A DNA stretch of 64,000 bases from Pseudoflavitalea sp. G-6-1-2 (lineage in GTDB: Bacteria > Bacteroidota > Bacteroidia > Chitinophagales > Chitinophagaceae): positions 186,001 to 250,000 of the forward strand of contig NZ_JABBGB010000003.1 of assembly GCF_012927185.1 (NCBI RefSeq), read 5' to 3'. The notes beneath the pieces are model-generated. The model had not been told where the DNA came from. It worked only from the letters and a program-made list of their open reading frames with translations, and searched no databases. Positions 33,083 through 41,810 of this stretch are shown here, piece after piece; position 1 is the first letter of the stretch, and every line of letters begins with the position of its first letter. Both the position numbers and the translations under genes were made by a program.

Positions 33083-35662
33083 ATGAGAAATTTACTATCT
33101 GTTTTGCTGATAGCTGCAATTGCCTTTTTACCCGGAAAAGGTCAATCTCAGTCACTCAGCTATTATCTTCCGGATTCGGTGCAGTACAACCCTGCCATCC
33201 CCAAACCGAAAGATGTAATTTACCATGAACCCGGCGAATGGCATGTGACCCACGACCGCCTTGTGAATTACATGAAGGCCCTGGCCACTGCTGCCCCGGA
33301 ACGTATCAAACTGGAAACCATGGGACTAAGCTACGAAGCACGTCCACAGGTACTCCTTATTATCACATCTCCCAAAAATCATAAGAATCTGGAGAGCATC
33401 CGCCAGCAGCATGTGCAGCTGACCGATCCGGCCAGGTCGGCATCATTAAACACCGATGATATGCCGATTGTTGTGTATGTGGGGCATTCCATCCATGGAA
33501 ATGAACCCAGCGGCGCCAATGCCGCGCTGATCAGCGCTTATTATCTCGCTGCTGCGCAGGGCCGCCAGATCGATGAACTGCTCGATAATGTAGTGATTTT
33601 GTTCGATCCCAGTTTCAACCCCGATGGACTGCAACGTTTTTCCACCTGGGTGAACCAGCACAAAAGCAAGAACCTCGTTACCGATCCCAATAGCCGCGAG
33701 TTCAACGAAGTTTGGCCCGGCGGAAGATTCAATCACTACTGGTTCGATCTCAACCGCGACTGGCTGCCGGCCGTTCATGTGGAAAGTCAGAACCGTCTCG
33801 GATGGTTCCATGCATGGAAGCCGAATATCCTTACCGATCACCATGAGCAGGGAAGCAATGCATCATTCTTTTTTCAGCCCGGCGTTCCGAGCCGTGTGAA
33901 TCCGCTCACGCCCGCGAAGAATCAGGAACTCACTGCCAAACTCGGCAAGTTCCATGCTGCTTATCTCGACAGGATCGGCAGCCTCTACTTCACCAAAGAG
34001 AGCTACGATGATTATTATTATGGAAAAGGATCTACCTATCCTGATGTGCAGGGATGCATCGGCATTCTGTTCGAACAGGGATCATCGCGCGGGCATGCGC
34101 AGCAGACCATCAACGGTGTGCTCACATTTCCTTTCACTATCAGAAATCAGTTTGTAACCACACTGTCCACACTTGAAGGAGCGAAAACGCTCCGCAAAGA
34201 ATTCCTCAATTATCAGCGTGACTTTTATAAAAGTGCCGTTGCAGAAGCAGCAGTTGCTCCTGTGAAAGCCTATGTGTTCGGCGATGCAGAAGACCAGACA
34301 CGTGCAGCCATCTTTGCTGAAATGCTGCTGCGTCATCAGATCGAAGTGTACAGCCTCAACAACGATTTGAGTGCCGACGGATATAAATTCGAGAAAGGCA
34401 AAGCCTATGTGGTTCCGGCAACGCAGCCGCAGAGCAGGCTGATCCATGGCATCTTCGACAAAACACTCACGTACAAGGACAGTCTTTTTTACGATATCAC
34501 TGCCTGGACCATGCCGCTTGCATTCGGACTTCCATACGCAGAACTCGATGCCGCGAAATCTGCCACTGCGCAACGCGGAGCGCGCATCACCACTTCAGAA
34601 GCGCCCAAAGGCATTGTCAATGGCGGACTCAGCAACTATGCTTATCTCTTTGCCTGGGACGGATTCTATGCGCCCCGTGCATTGTACGAGTTGCAGCAGG
34701 CCGGCATTCTCGCAAAAGTAAGCACCACCAATTTCGACATCGAAACCGATGGGGGAGTGAAGAAATTCCGTTACGGAACCATTATTATTCCTGTTGGGTT
34801 ACAACAGCAAAATGCCCAACAGGTGTATGCGCTGATGAAGTCGGTGGCTGAGCGCAACAATCTTGAGATAACAGCAGTTCGTACCGCCAATGTGGTAAAC
34901 GGAAGCGATCTCGGCAGCGGCAAAATGGCGCCGGTGGCCAAACCCAGCATTGCCATGATCACCGGCAACGGCGTAAGTGCAACAGATGCCGGCGAGATAT
35001 GGCATCTGCTCGATCAGCGATTCAATATCCCTGCCACACATCTCGAGATCGGCACATTCAACAGAGCGGACCTCGAAAAATACAATACCATCATCATGCC
35101 TCCCGGCACTTATCCCGATCTCAACAAAGAGAAACTGAAACAGTGGGTGATGGGTGGTGGCACACTCATCCTTACCGAAGAGGCAGTGCAGTGGGCATCG
35201 CAGAATGGGCTTACCAATGTGAGTTTCAAGAAAGGGAAAGATGATACCCTCAAAAATGGCGTGTATGCGGAAAGAGAATTCCGTCAGGGTGCACAGCGCA
35301 TGGCGGGGGCTATTTTCAGAACCAATGTAGACCTTACCAATCCGCTCGCTTACGGTTATCATTACCCGAATGTGGATCTTTTTAAATCAAATGGCGTTTT
35401 TCCTGAGAAAAATAAGAACCCTTATGCCAATCCTTTCGTATATGGAGACAAACCATTGCAAAGTGGCTTTATTACAAAGGAGAACTATGAGCTCCTTAAG
35501 AACTCCGGTGCGGTACTGGTCAATTCTGCAGGAAGCGGACGCATCATCTCCATTGCCGATAACCCGGTGTTCAGGGCTTACTGGCTGGGAGGGACAAAAT
35601 TGTTCATGAATGCGATCTTCTTCGGAAGGAATATCGACGCAGGCGCTGCGCGTAACGAATAG
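33083..35662 (+). CDS. Secreted M14-family zinc carboxypeptidase with C-terminal extension
   Basis: An 859-residue exported protein; ATG 33083 gives the signal MRNLLSVLLIAAIAFLPGKGQSQ. The frame remains open upstream inside mnmA (to 32426) but that part is antisense. The M14 zinc motif is in GHSIHGNEPSGANAALIS, the region HYWFDLNRDWLPAVHVESQ and the third-ligand histidine in TDHHEQGSNASFFFQPG are all present, so an active metallopeptidase is expected. After the catalytic domain (about residues 50-400) comes a GATase1-like or DUF4350-like domain (around 560-750: GSGRIISIADN, IIMPPGTYPDLNKEKLKQW, MGGGTLILTEEA). It should act in the periplasm or outside the cell on peptides; no partner gene is nearby. 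Confidence 0.88.
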   Translation: MRNLLSVLLIAAIAFLPGKGQSQSLSYYLPDSVQYNPAIPKPKDVIYHEPGEWHVTHDRLVNYMKALATAAPERIKLETMGLSYEARPQVLLIITSPKNHKNLESIRQQHVQLTDPARSASLNTDDMPIVVYVGHSIHGNEPSGANAALISAYYLAAAQGRQIDELLDNVVILFDPSFNPDGLQRFSTWVNQHKSKNLVTDPNSREFNEVWPGGRFNHYWFDLNRDWLPAVHVESQNRLGWFHAWKPNILTDHHEQGSNASFFFQPGVPSRVNPLTPAKNQELTAKLGKFHAAYLDRIGSLYFTKESYDDYYYGKGSTYPDVQGCIGILFEQGSSRGHAQQTINGVLTFPFTIRNQFVTTLSTLEGAKTLRKEFLNYQRDFYKSAVAEAAVAPVKAYVFGDAEDQTRAAIFAEMLLRHQIEVYSLNNDLSADGYKFEKGKAYVVPATQPQSRLIHGIFDKTLTYKDSLFYDITAWTMPLAFGLPYAELDAAKSATAQRGARITTSEAPKGIVNGGLSNYAYLFAWDGFYAPRALYELQQAGILAKVSTTNFDIETDGGVKKFRYGTIIIPVGLQQQNAQQVYALMKSVAERNNLEITAVRTANVVNGSDLGSGKMAPVAKPSIAMITGNGVSATDAGEIWHLLDQRFNIPATHLEIGTFNRADLEKYNTIIMPPGTYPDLNKEKLKQWVMGGGTLILTEEAVQWASQNGLTNVSFKKGKDDTLKNGVYAEREFRQGAQRMAGAIFRTNVDLTNPLAYGYHYPNVDLFKSNGVFPEKNKNPYANPFVYGDKPLQSGFITKENYELLKNSGAVLVNSAGSGRIISIADNPVFRAYWLGGTKLFMNAIFFGRNIDAGAARNE

Positions 35663-35762
35663 TTTTCCCCACAGCATTTACCTGTATTGCTGCGCAGGGG
35701 AGATGACGTAAATTGCCGCTTTAAATGACTAACTATTTAAGTACGCAGCTAAACTCATCATT

Positions 35763-36224
35763 ATGATCAAACTTCAGGTAATTGGCAATCTTGGAAAAGA
35801 TTGCGTGACGAACACAGTGAACGGGAAAAATGTAATCAACTTCAACGTAGCGCATACAGAGAAATTCAGAGATGCCCAGGGCAATCAGAAAGATAAGACC
35901 ATCTGGGTAGAGTGTGCATACTGGACTGAGCGTGTAGGCATTGCACCTTACCTCCGCAAAGGCACACAGGTGTATGTAGAAGGTACTCCCGAAGTGCGCA
36001 CGTATCCGAAGAATGATGGCACTACCGGCGCTTCACTCACACTCCGTGTACTGAGTGTGCAATTGCTGGGACAACGTACCGAAGGTGGAGACAATACAGG
36101 AGGCGGCTACCAGTCTGGTGGCAACTACAATTCCGGAGGAAATTATAACAGTGCGGCTCCGGCACCCGTTCAGGCAGCTCCGGCTGGCAACAGCGGAGAA
36201 TCTTATGATGATTTACCGTTCTAA
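35763..36224 (+). CDS. ssb: Single-stranded DNA-binding protein
   Basis: A 153-residue cytoplasmic protein with one OB fold (residues 1-105, opening MIKLQVIGNLGKDCVTNTVNGKNVINFNVAH), a glycine/asparagine-rich linker (about 108-135, GGGYQSGGNYNSGGNYN) and the acidic partner-binding tip SYDDLPF. It coats single-stranded DNA in replication and repair and recruits partners by the C-terminal tip. Many Bacteroidota carry several SSB paralogues, and this short form may not be the main one. A terminator follows at 36244-36274. No promoter box was seen in the 100-bp gap after the M14 peptidase. Confidence 0.95.
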   Translation: MIKLQVIGNLGKDCVTNTVNGKNVINFNVAHTEKFRDAQGNQKDKTIWVECAYWTERVGIAPYLRKGTQVYVEGTPEVRTYPKNDGTTGASLTLRVLSVQLLGQRTEGGDNTGGGYQSGGNYNSGGNYNSAAPAPVQAAPAGNSGESYDDLPF

Positions 36225-36243
36225 GTAAATATTATCGAAGTAG

Positions 36244-36274
36244 AAAAGCCCTGGCGATTTGCCGGGGCTTTTTG
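36244..36274 (+). terminator. Intrinsic terminator of ssb
   Basis: Stem of 8 GC-rich pairs (36248-36255 with 36261-36268, one T-G wobble) extended by four A-T pairs, then TTTTT at 36269-36273. It starts 19 bp after the ssb stop. Confidence 0.88.
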
Positions 36275-36289
36275 TTGATAATACTTTTG
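36258..36289 (+). promoter_or_regulatory. Promoter-like site at the edge of palindromic element 1
   Basis: TTTG (36258-36261), 20 nt, TACTTTTG (36282-36289) match the consensus exactly and would start a plus-strand RNA near 36296, just before the element at 36301. Its -33 part lies in the loop of the ssb terminator, and the element core is on the other strand, so chance is a real possibility. Confidence 0.35.
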
Positions 36290-36300
36290 TTAGTGCTGGT

Positions 36301-36447
36301 GCACAAGGGATCTATGAAACGGGACGAAAAATCTGCCCGGCAGTGCAGAATGATATTTGGGCTGGAGCAAGGAGGATGAAGCAATAGATCTGCTCCGGAC
36401 TTTGGTGCAACAGATTTTAAGGCCCCTTTTTCATAGATCCCTTGTGC
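36301..36447 (-). repeat. Palindromic element, copy 1
   Basis: A 147-bp element between the convergent ssb and YkuD-like genes. Its ends are a perfect 19-bp inverted repeat: 36301-36319 (GCACAAGGGATCTATGAAA) and 36429-36447. The 31-bp core lies on the minus strand at 36394-36424, begins GGCCTTAAAATCTGTTGCAC and ends AAAGTCCGGA. The opposed box CTGCCGGGCAGATTTTT is at 36327-36343 (minus strand). The inner stem AAAATCTG/CAGATTTT (36411-36418 with 36328-36335) continues the fold. It resembles copies 2 and 3 in core but not in outer arms. There is no ORF. Confidence 0.85.
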
Positions 36448-36480
36448 CCGGATCGCTGGAGGTGCAACGGGTGGGAGGAT

Positions 36481-37773
36481 TTATTCCTTCTCGAATCTTC
36501 GAACGGTTTCTTCCAAATCCGCGCGGGTAACAGGCTTATGCTGATGATCGATATTTATCACAAAAAGAAACCCCTTACTGCCGGGTGTAGCCGAAAACGC
36601 ACTCACGAGATTGAACTGTTCGCTGACAAGTAATCTGCCATTGGTGGTATTCCAGAGTTCCTTCGCAGCGAGACATCCCATGGTAGGTGTGAGAGGATAG
36701 TATGGTTTGTTTTTGAAATATTCCGGATCGATGGCCGTGCCATGCGCAATGATCTCCGTTCGCCCGATCTGGCCTGCATTGAACACTTCCTGCATCGGCG
36801 CGTACTGTGCCCACGCTGAAGGAAGCAACAGGTTGTAAAGTTGCTGCACATTCTGCGAGCTATCCCACGGAATAGAATCAGGCTGCTGAAAGTATTGCTG
36901 CCAGCGGCTTTCAAAAGGCATCACCAGTTGCAGGTTCGGTGTAGGGCCAATCAGCTGACTTTTTGAAACCGCTATTCCCTGAATGCTGTACACGCCCTGC
37001 GGTGTACTGCCATTGGTAATAAAATAAGGAAGATCGGAAGCGGAGCGGGCGAGTTGTTCAAAGATCATCAGTCGCCCATCGGCATGCCGCGCGAAACGCC
37101 CATCTGCATTTTGCACGATTGCGATGCCCGGCTGATCTCTGTCCCATCGTTGTATCGAGTAAATGGATTTGCGTTTTGCATTTCTGTTATGGCGAAACAA
37201 CACAGCCAGATCAGGGGTAGATGATCTTATCTGCGCCGCATGATTGTTGAGGAACTTCTCCAGCTCCAGCAGAATCGGGTTGCTGTCGTATTCCGGAAAC
37301 TGATCGATCATGGCAATCTTCAGCATGTTTGCGTTGCTGATACTGCTGTCCTTCCTGAAAAGATAGGCAGCAGCCATGGCGAAGAGTTTGGGAACGGTAT
37401 CGGTAGTGAGGGCGGCGCTCACCTCGCCCACGAATTCATCGGGATATACCGCGTAAGTGGCTTCAAGCAATGCGCGGCGGGTATCGTACTCCAGCAGTGG
37501 ATATCGGTTGAAGAGGTGTTGCAGTCCAGCTTTGATGGTATCGTTGCGCAACTGAAACTGCGAAATGGCATTGCAGGCCGATTCGAATTTGTATTCATTG
37601 AGGCTGTCGGGTTGCATAGCAAAAGTGTAAGCAACCACGCGCTGACGCAGTTCAAAATCGAACTGTTGCTTTTTGCCATAGAGTACAAAACTGCTGTAAA
37701 TATCATCGCGACGCTGCTGGGCAATGCCTTCGCAGCAAATCAATACCAACAGAATGAACGCCCATATTTTCAT
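36481..37773 (-). CDS. Exported protein with divergent YkuD (L,D-transpeptidase-like) motifs
   Basis: A 430-residue protein with signal peptide MKIWAFILLVLICCEGIAQ. I do not recognise the whole, but the second half carries the motif series of YkuD domains: TPQGVYSI at 257-264 (compare TPxGxF/Y), HGT at 344-346 and a cysteine C367 in TPTMGC, equivalent to the S-x-G-C of the family. The distance between HGT and C367 (about 20 residues) is right for YkuD. The arginine that usually follows the cysteine (GCIR) is replaced (GCLAAKEL), so activity is uncertain. The N-terminal half (residues 20-200) is helical and unknown. An enzyme linking or editing peptidoglycan peptides in the periplasm is the best guess. 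It is monocistronic by context. Confidence 0.6.
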   Translation of the reverse strand: MKIWAFILLVLICCEGIAQQRRDDIYSSFVLYGKKQQFDFELRQRVVAYTFAMQPDSLNEYKFESACNAISQFQLRNDTIKAGLQHLFNRYPLLEYDTRRALLEATYAVYPDEFVGEVSAALTTDTVPKLFAMAAAYLFRKDSSISNANMLKIAMIDQFPEYDSNPILLELEKFLNNHAAQIRSSTPDLAVLFRHNRNAKRKSIYSIQRWDRDQPGIAIVQNADGRFARHADGRLMIFEQLARSASDLPYFITNGSTPQGVYSIQGIAVSKSQLIGPTPNLQLVMPFESRWQQYFQQPDSIPWDSSQNVQQLYNLLLPSAWAQYAPMQEVFNAGQIGRTEIIAHGTAIDPEYFKNKPYYPLTPTMGCLAAKELWNTTNGRLLVSEQFNLVSAFSATPGSKGFLFVINIDHQHKPVTRADLEETVRRFEKE

Positions 37774-37868
37774 GCTACAAATGTAATGATGTTGCCTTCA
37801 TTGCAGGAATGCCATAAAATCGCCGTATCTTTTTGCCTCTTTTCATTAAAACTAAACCGATTTAGCCC

Positions 37869-38753
37869 ATGCGAAGAATATTTGTTGCCATCGCGCTCTG
37901 CGCCGGATTATCCACGCTGATCAGCAGCTGCGGTAATCAGACAGCCAAAACCGACGAGGTGGCTGCACAAACAAACGCCGCGGATTCCTCCGTTACATCC
38001 CAATGGAAACTGGGTGTACAATTCTGGACCTTCCATATGTTCCCTTTTACCACTGCGCTGGAAAAAGCGGACAGTGCCGGCATCAAAAATATCGAAGCCT
38101 ATCTGGGGCAACCCATCGGCGGCGATTCGAAAGATACTTTCAACCTTCGTCTCTCAGCCGAAGGAAGACAAAAACTGAAAGCCCTGCTTCAGTCGAAAGG
38201 CATCACCATGGTGGCTTTCGGAGTAGTACAGCCCGGCAACGATGTCGAGTGGAAGCAAACATTCGATCTCGCGCGCGATATGGGCGTAAGCTACATCACA
38301 GCCGAACCGAAAAAAGAACACTGGCATATTGCGGACAGCCTTGCGGGTGTTTACAATATTCCTATTGCCATTCATGATCACCCATATCCGAATGCATATG
38401 CGCATCCTGATTCTGTGATTGCCGCGATGAAGGGCCATCCCAATCTTTATGCCTGTGCAGATCTTGGTCACTGGGCACGCAACGGGCTCGATGTAAAAGA
38501 GTGCCTGCAGAAACTGGAAGGCCGCATCATCGGATCGCATCTGAAGGATATCGTTACATTCAACGATACCAAGGCTGCGGATACCATTCCCGGCAAAGGC
38601 GTGATCAAATTCCCTGAAGTGTTTGCCGAGTTCAAACGTCAGGGTTTTAAAGGCATGTTCTCCATCGAACATGAGAGCAACTGGTACAACAACGTACCGG
38701 ACGTAAAAGAAATAGTAGGTTACTACAATGAGCAGGTGAAAGCATTGAAATAA
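37869..38753 (+). CDS. Sugar phosphate isomerase/epimerase-like (xylose isomerase TIM-barrel) lipoprotein
   Basis: A 294-residue protein with a lipoprotein signal ending in TLISSC (C21) and a Ser/Thr/Ala-rich spacer, so it should be an exported lipid-anchored enzyme. The barrel is of the xylose-isomerase-like/AP-endonuclease 2 family: WKLGVQFWTFHMFPF near the start, GVSYITAEPKKEHWH, PIAIHDHPYPN, ACADLGHWARNGLDV, IIGSHLKDI and FSIEHESNW, which supply the metal-binding E, D, H and E residues of the family. Such lipoproteins are common in Bacteroidota beside sugar-utilisation genes; the substrate is unknown and no partner is adjacent. A strong terminator follows at 38779-38815. Confidence 0.82.
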   Translation: MRRIFVAIALCAGLSTLISSCGNQTAKTDEVAAQTNAADSSVTSQWKLGVQFWTFHMFPFTTALEKADSAGIKNIEAYLGQPIGGDSKDTFNLRLSAEGRQKLKALLQSKGITMVAFGVVQPGNDVEWKQTFDLARDMGVSYITAEPKKEHWHIADSLAGVYNIPIAIHDHPYPNAYAHPDSVIAAMKGHPNLYACADLGHWARNGLDVKECLQKLEGRIIGSHLKDIVTFNDTKAADTIPGKGVIKFPEVFAEFKRQGFKGMFSIEHESNWYNNVPDVKEIVGYYNEQVKALK

Positions 38754-38778
38754 GAAAGAAGAAATCATCAATACATTG

Positions 38779-38815
38779 AATGGTGCAGCCCAGGTTTGGG
38801 TTGCACCATTTTCAT
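38779..38815 (+). terminator. Intrinsic terminator of the TIM-barrel lipoprotein gene
   Basis: A 14-bp stem (38779-38792 with 38797-38810, one G-T wobble, loop GGTT) followed by TTCATTT. It lies 25 bp after the stop codon and 18 bp before palindromic element 2. Confidence 0.88.
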
Positions 38816-38832
38816 TTCGAAGCATCAGCGAT

Positions 38833-38990
38833 GGTCTGAGCCGGGGGAGCTCCTGCAACGGCCTTCAAATATGTTGCACGAAAGTCCGGAAGTCTTACTG
38901 CCGCCCAATCCTGCCCACTACAGTCTTATCGGAGTTACAACCCTGCCCGGCATATTTGGCGACGGCGCAGGAGCGCCCCCGGCTCAGACC
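38833..38990 (+). repeat. Palindromic element, copy 2
   Basis: A 158-bp element between the TIM-barrel lipoprotein and the Ldh-type gene. Its ends are a 24-bp inverted repeat matching at 23 positions: 38833-38856 and 38967-38990. The core at 38860-38890 begins GGCCTTCAAATATGTTGCAC and ends AAAGTCCGGA, identical to copy 1 at 28 of 31 positions. A second box AATCCTGCCCAC is at 38907-38918 and the opposed box CTGCCCGGCATATTT at 38943-38957. The outer arms have no sequence similarity to copy 1 beyond a GGGA centre. The remaining gap to 39072 shows nothing else. Confidence 0.85.
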
Positions 38991-39071
38991 TGCCCACTGC
39001 ACAAACAACGCAATTGATTTTCCCAATAATCAGTAGCTTGCCCTTCTTTTTACAGCACCAATCTATCCAAT

Positions 39072-40157
39072 ATGGCAGACAGGATCTATTCTTACCAGCA
39101 GCTCAAAGCCTTCACGGAAAACGTATTCAAAAAGATCGGATGCAGTGACGAACAATCCGCCACTGCCGCAAAAGTATTGTTGTCCGCAGATCTCCGCGGC
39201 ATCGACTCTCATGGCGTTGCCCGCCTCAGCGGCTACGTTCGCCTCTGGGAAGTGAAGCGTGTGAATGCGACTCCCAATATCCGCATCGTGCACGAAACGC
39301 CCTCCACTGCTGTTGTTGATGGTGATAGTGGTCTCGGATTGGTAGTGGCTCCTTATGCCATGCAGGTAGCGATCGAAAAAGCGAAGAATGTAGGATCGGG
39401 ATGGGTGAGTGTAGAAAACAGCAACCACTTCGGCATTGCAGGTTATCATGGCATGATGGCCCTCGAACACGATATGATCGGCATTGCCATGACCAACGCT
39501 AGTCCGCTTGTGTCGCCGACCTTCTCTCAGGAAAAACTGCTCGGCACCAATCCCATCTGCGTAGCAGTGCCTGCAGGAACTGAACAACCTTTTGTTGCCG
39601 ATCTGGCTACCACCACAGCAGCCAACGGAAAACTCGAAATACTCCAGCGCAAGAATCTCGATGCACCACTCGGATGGGTGCAGGATGCCAATGGTCAGTC
39701 CACTACCGATGCACATGCCGTAAAATCAGGCGGGGCGCTGCTTCCGCTTGGTGGCGATCGTGAGCACGGCAGCCACAAAGGGTATGCGCTCGGCGCCATG
39801 GTAGACATTTTCTGCGGTGTTCTCAGCGGAGCGAATTACGGTCCATGGGTGCCGCCATTCCCGGCCTATGTGCCCATGCCGCCCACCATGCCGGGCAAGG
39901 GGATCGGACATTTCTTCGGAGCCATGCGCATCGATGCATTCCGACCAGCTTCCGAATTCAAAGACAATATGGATAACTGGCTTCGCCGTTTCAGATCTGC
40001 CAAAGCCATTCCCGGCGAAGAACGCGTGCTGGTTCCCGGCGATCCCGAAAGAGAAACGGAAGCCATCAGAATGAAGGAAGGCATTCCGCTGATAGAGCCC
40101 GTAGATGCAGACCTGAAACAACTGGCAGAGAAACTGGGCATCGCTTTTATCAGCTGA
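39072..40157 (+). CDS. Ldh-family (malate/L-lactate/ureidoglycolate-type) NAD(P)-dependent dehydrogenase
   Basis: A 361-residue cytoplasmic oxidoreductase of the Ldh/YlbC family, which has a fold distinct from classic lactate dehydrogenases. Diagnostic parts are DSHGVARLSGYVRLWE near residue 45, the SNHFGIAGYHGMMAL segment with the catalytic histidine, LLGTNPICVAVP, and the conserved GSHKGYALG loop at about 235. The reaction is 2-hydroxyacid to 2-oxoacid with NAD(P); substrates in the family include malate, lactate and ureidoglycolate, and this one cannot be fixed. It is preceded by palindromic element 2 and followed by a 300-bp gap before lysC. The start is MADRIYSYQQL at the only good ATG. 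Confidence 0.9.
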   Translation: MADRIYSYQQLKAFTENVFKKIGCSDEQSATAAKVLLSADLRGIDSHGVARLSGYVRLWEVKRVNATPNIRIVHETPSTAVVDGDSGLGLVVAPYAMQVAIEKAKNVGSGWVSVENSNHFGIAGYHGMMALEHDMIGIAMTNASPLVSPTFSQEKLLGTNPICVAVPAGTEQPFVADLATTTAANGKLEILQRKNLDAPLGWVQDANGQSTTDAHAVKSGGALLPLGGDREHGSHKGYALGAMVDIFCGVLSGANYGPWVPPFPAYVPMPPTMPGKGIGHFFGAMRIDAFRPASEFKDNMDNWLRRFRSAKAIPGEERVLVPGDPERETEAIRMKEGIPLIEPVDADLKQLAEKLGIAFIS

Positions 40158-40457
40158 TCATTCAGCCGCAATACCATTTTTCCGGCGGGCGAAAAACATC
40201 CTTCCCCAAACAAAAAAGCAATAGCATTACACCATAATGCCCATCTGCTGCGGGTTACAGCCCATCCGCTGTACCATGCGCCAATACTGCATTTGAGTGT
40301 TGCGGGTAATACTAATGTCTGTTAGCTACTTAAATACTACTGAACTGATAGGATTTTGTTGATTGAGCTTTATCTTTGCGCCTGCCTGATTTTCAGGTTG
40401 GGCACATAACTAATTATCAACCAAAACCCGTGTAAAAGCGGAACAAGAGAGGGTAAC
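40158..40457. other. Gap between the Ldh-type gene and aspartate kinase
   Basis: No ORF is credible here. Near 40240-40271 CCCATCTGCTG is repeated as CCCATCCGCTG with a 21-bp period. A TATCTTTG -7 box at 40371-40378 precedes lysC, leaving a leader of about 70 nt. I see no known riboswitch (no lysine-riboswitch pattern). Confidence 0.5.
40371..40378 (+). promoter_or_regulatory. Putative -7 box of the aspartate kinase gene
   Basis: TATCTTTG matches TAnnTTTG, and transcription would begin near 40385, about 70 nt before the ATG at 40458. No TTTG is at the usual spacing; the nearest (40355-40358) is only 12 nt away. Confidence 0.45.
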
Positions 40458-41780
40458 ATGAAAGTAATGAAGTTTGGTGGTACATCAGTTGGCAAACCGG
40501 AGCGCATGCACCAGGTTGCTCAGCTGGTTACAAAACACGAAGAACCCACCATCGTTGTACTGAGCGCGCTCAGTGGAACTACCAATGCGTTGGTAGGTAT
40601 CGGAGAAGCAATGGCAGCCGGAAACAGAGAGCTGGCCAAGCAGCAGATCGATACACTCGAAGCACATTACAAGCAATTCATTCCTTCTCTTGTCAAGACC
40701 ACCGCTGCGCAAACCAAAGCGCAGCAGATTGTAGGTGAGCATTTCGAGTTCCTCAATATCATTTTAAAGATCTCTTTCAGCGAAGCACTGAGCAAAGACA
40801 TTCTTGCGCAGGGTGAGCTGCTCAGCACCAAACTCTTCAGTGTGTTTCTCGAAGAGCAGGGTATTCAGCATGCATTGCTTCCTGCACTGGAGTTCATGAG
40901 CATCGATATTCACGAAGAGCCGCAGATCAGTGCTATCCGCCCGAAGCTGAACGCGATTCTTCAACAGCATACAGATAAAAGACTGTTCATCACACAAGGT
41001 TATATCTGCCGCAACGCAAGAGGCGAAGTAGATAACCTCAAACGTGGTGGAAGCGATTATACGGCTTCACTCGTAGCAGCTGCAGTGAATGCATCTGTTT
41101 GCGAAATCTGGACGGACATCGACGGCATGCACAACAACGATCCGCGCGTGGTGAAGAAAACAGTGGCCATCGAGCAACTGAGCTTCGAAGAAGCAGCAGA
41201 GCTGGCCTACTTCGGCGCCAAGATTCTGCATCCTACCTGCATCTGGCCTGCACAACAGGAGAAAGTGCCTGTGAAGCTGCTCAATACCATGCAGCCCGAA
41301 GCGGCAGGTACCGTTATCATGGAAGATGCAGGTTCCGTAGGCGTGAAAGCAGTAGCTGCCAAAGACGGCATCATTGCCATCAATATCAAGAGCAGCCGCA
41401 TGTTGCTGGCGTATGGCTTCCTCCGCAAGATCTTTGAAGTGTTCGAGAAATACCGCACACCTATCGATATGATCACCACATCGGAAGTGGCAGTATCGGT
41501 TACCATCGACAGTGGCGCTCACCTGAAAGCCATTGTGAAAGAGCTGGAACCATTCGGAACCATCGAGGTAGAAACCGATCACACCATTATTTCAGTAGTT
41601 GGCAATGAGATTGCGCAGACTAAGGATATTCTTAGTAAATTGTTCGACGCACTCACGCCCGTTCCTGTACGTATGGTGAGCTATGGCGGAAGCAAGCACA
41701 ACGTATCGCTGCTGCTGCCATCATCTTACAAAACCCAAACCCTGCAATTGCTGAATAAAGGACTGTTTGGGCTGGAATAG
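40458..41780 (+). CDS. lysC: Aspartate kinase (monofunctional)
   Basis: A 440-residue enzyme phosphorylating aspartate, the first step to lysine, methionine, threonine and diaminopimelate. The kinase domain opens with KVMKFGGTSVGKPERM; the substrate-binding LKRGGSDYTASLVAAAV is at about 193-209 and WTDIDGMHNNDPR follows. Two ACT-type regulatory segments are at the C terminus (about 305-440, including INIKSSRMLLAYGFLRKIFEVFEKYRTPIDMITTSEV written here only in part as KIFEVFEKYRTPIDM), so feedback inhibition by lysine or threonine is expected. There is no homoserine dehydrogenase domain, so it is the monofunctional type. The next gene starts 30 bp downstream on the same strand. Confidence 0.93.
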   Translation: MKVMKFGGTSVGKPERMHQVAQLVTKHEEPTIVVLSALSGTTNALVGIGEAMAAGNRELAKQQIDTLEAHYKQFIPSLVKTTAAQTKAQQIVGEHFEFLNIILKISFSEALSKDILAQGELLSTKLFSVFLEEQGIQHALLPALEFMSIDIHEEPQISAIRPKLNAILQQHTDKRLFITQGYICRNARGEVDNLKRGGSDYTASLVAAAVNASVCEIWTDIDGMHNNDPRVVKKTVAIEQLSFEEAAELAYFGAKILHPTCIWPAQQEKVPVKLLNTMQPEAAGTVIMEDAGSVGVKAVAAKDGIIAINIKSSRMLLAYGFLRKIFEVFEKYRTPIDMITTSEVAVSVTIDSGAHLKAIVKELEPFGTIEVETDHTIISVVGNEIAQTKDILSKLFDALTPVPVRMVSYGGSKHNVSLLLPSSYKTQTLQLLNKGLFGLE

Positions 41781-41810
41781 CGATAAAAGCATTGTTCACT
41801 CAACAGCCGT

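Noticed and set aside
35663-35762. Terminator between the second M14 peptidase and ssb
   Set aside because: CCCC and GGGG at 35667-35700 could pair, but the stem is interrupted and there is no T tract.
40158-40457. Lysine riboswitch before aspartate kinase
   Set aside because: The gap lacks the multi-helix pattern and conserved sequences of that riboswitch; only a weak hairpin near 40380-40405 was seen.
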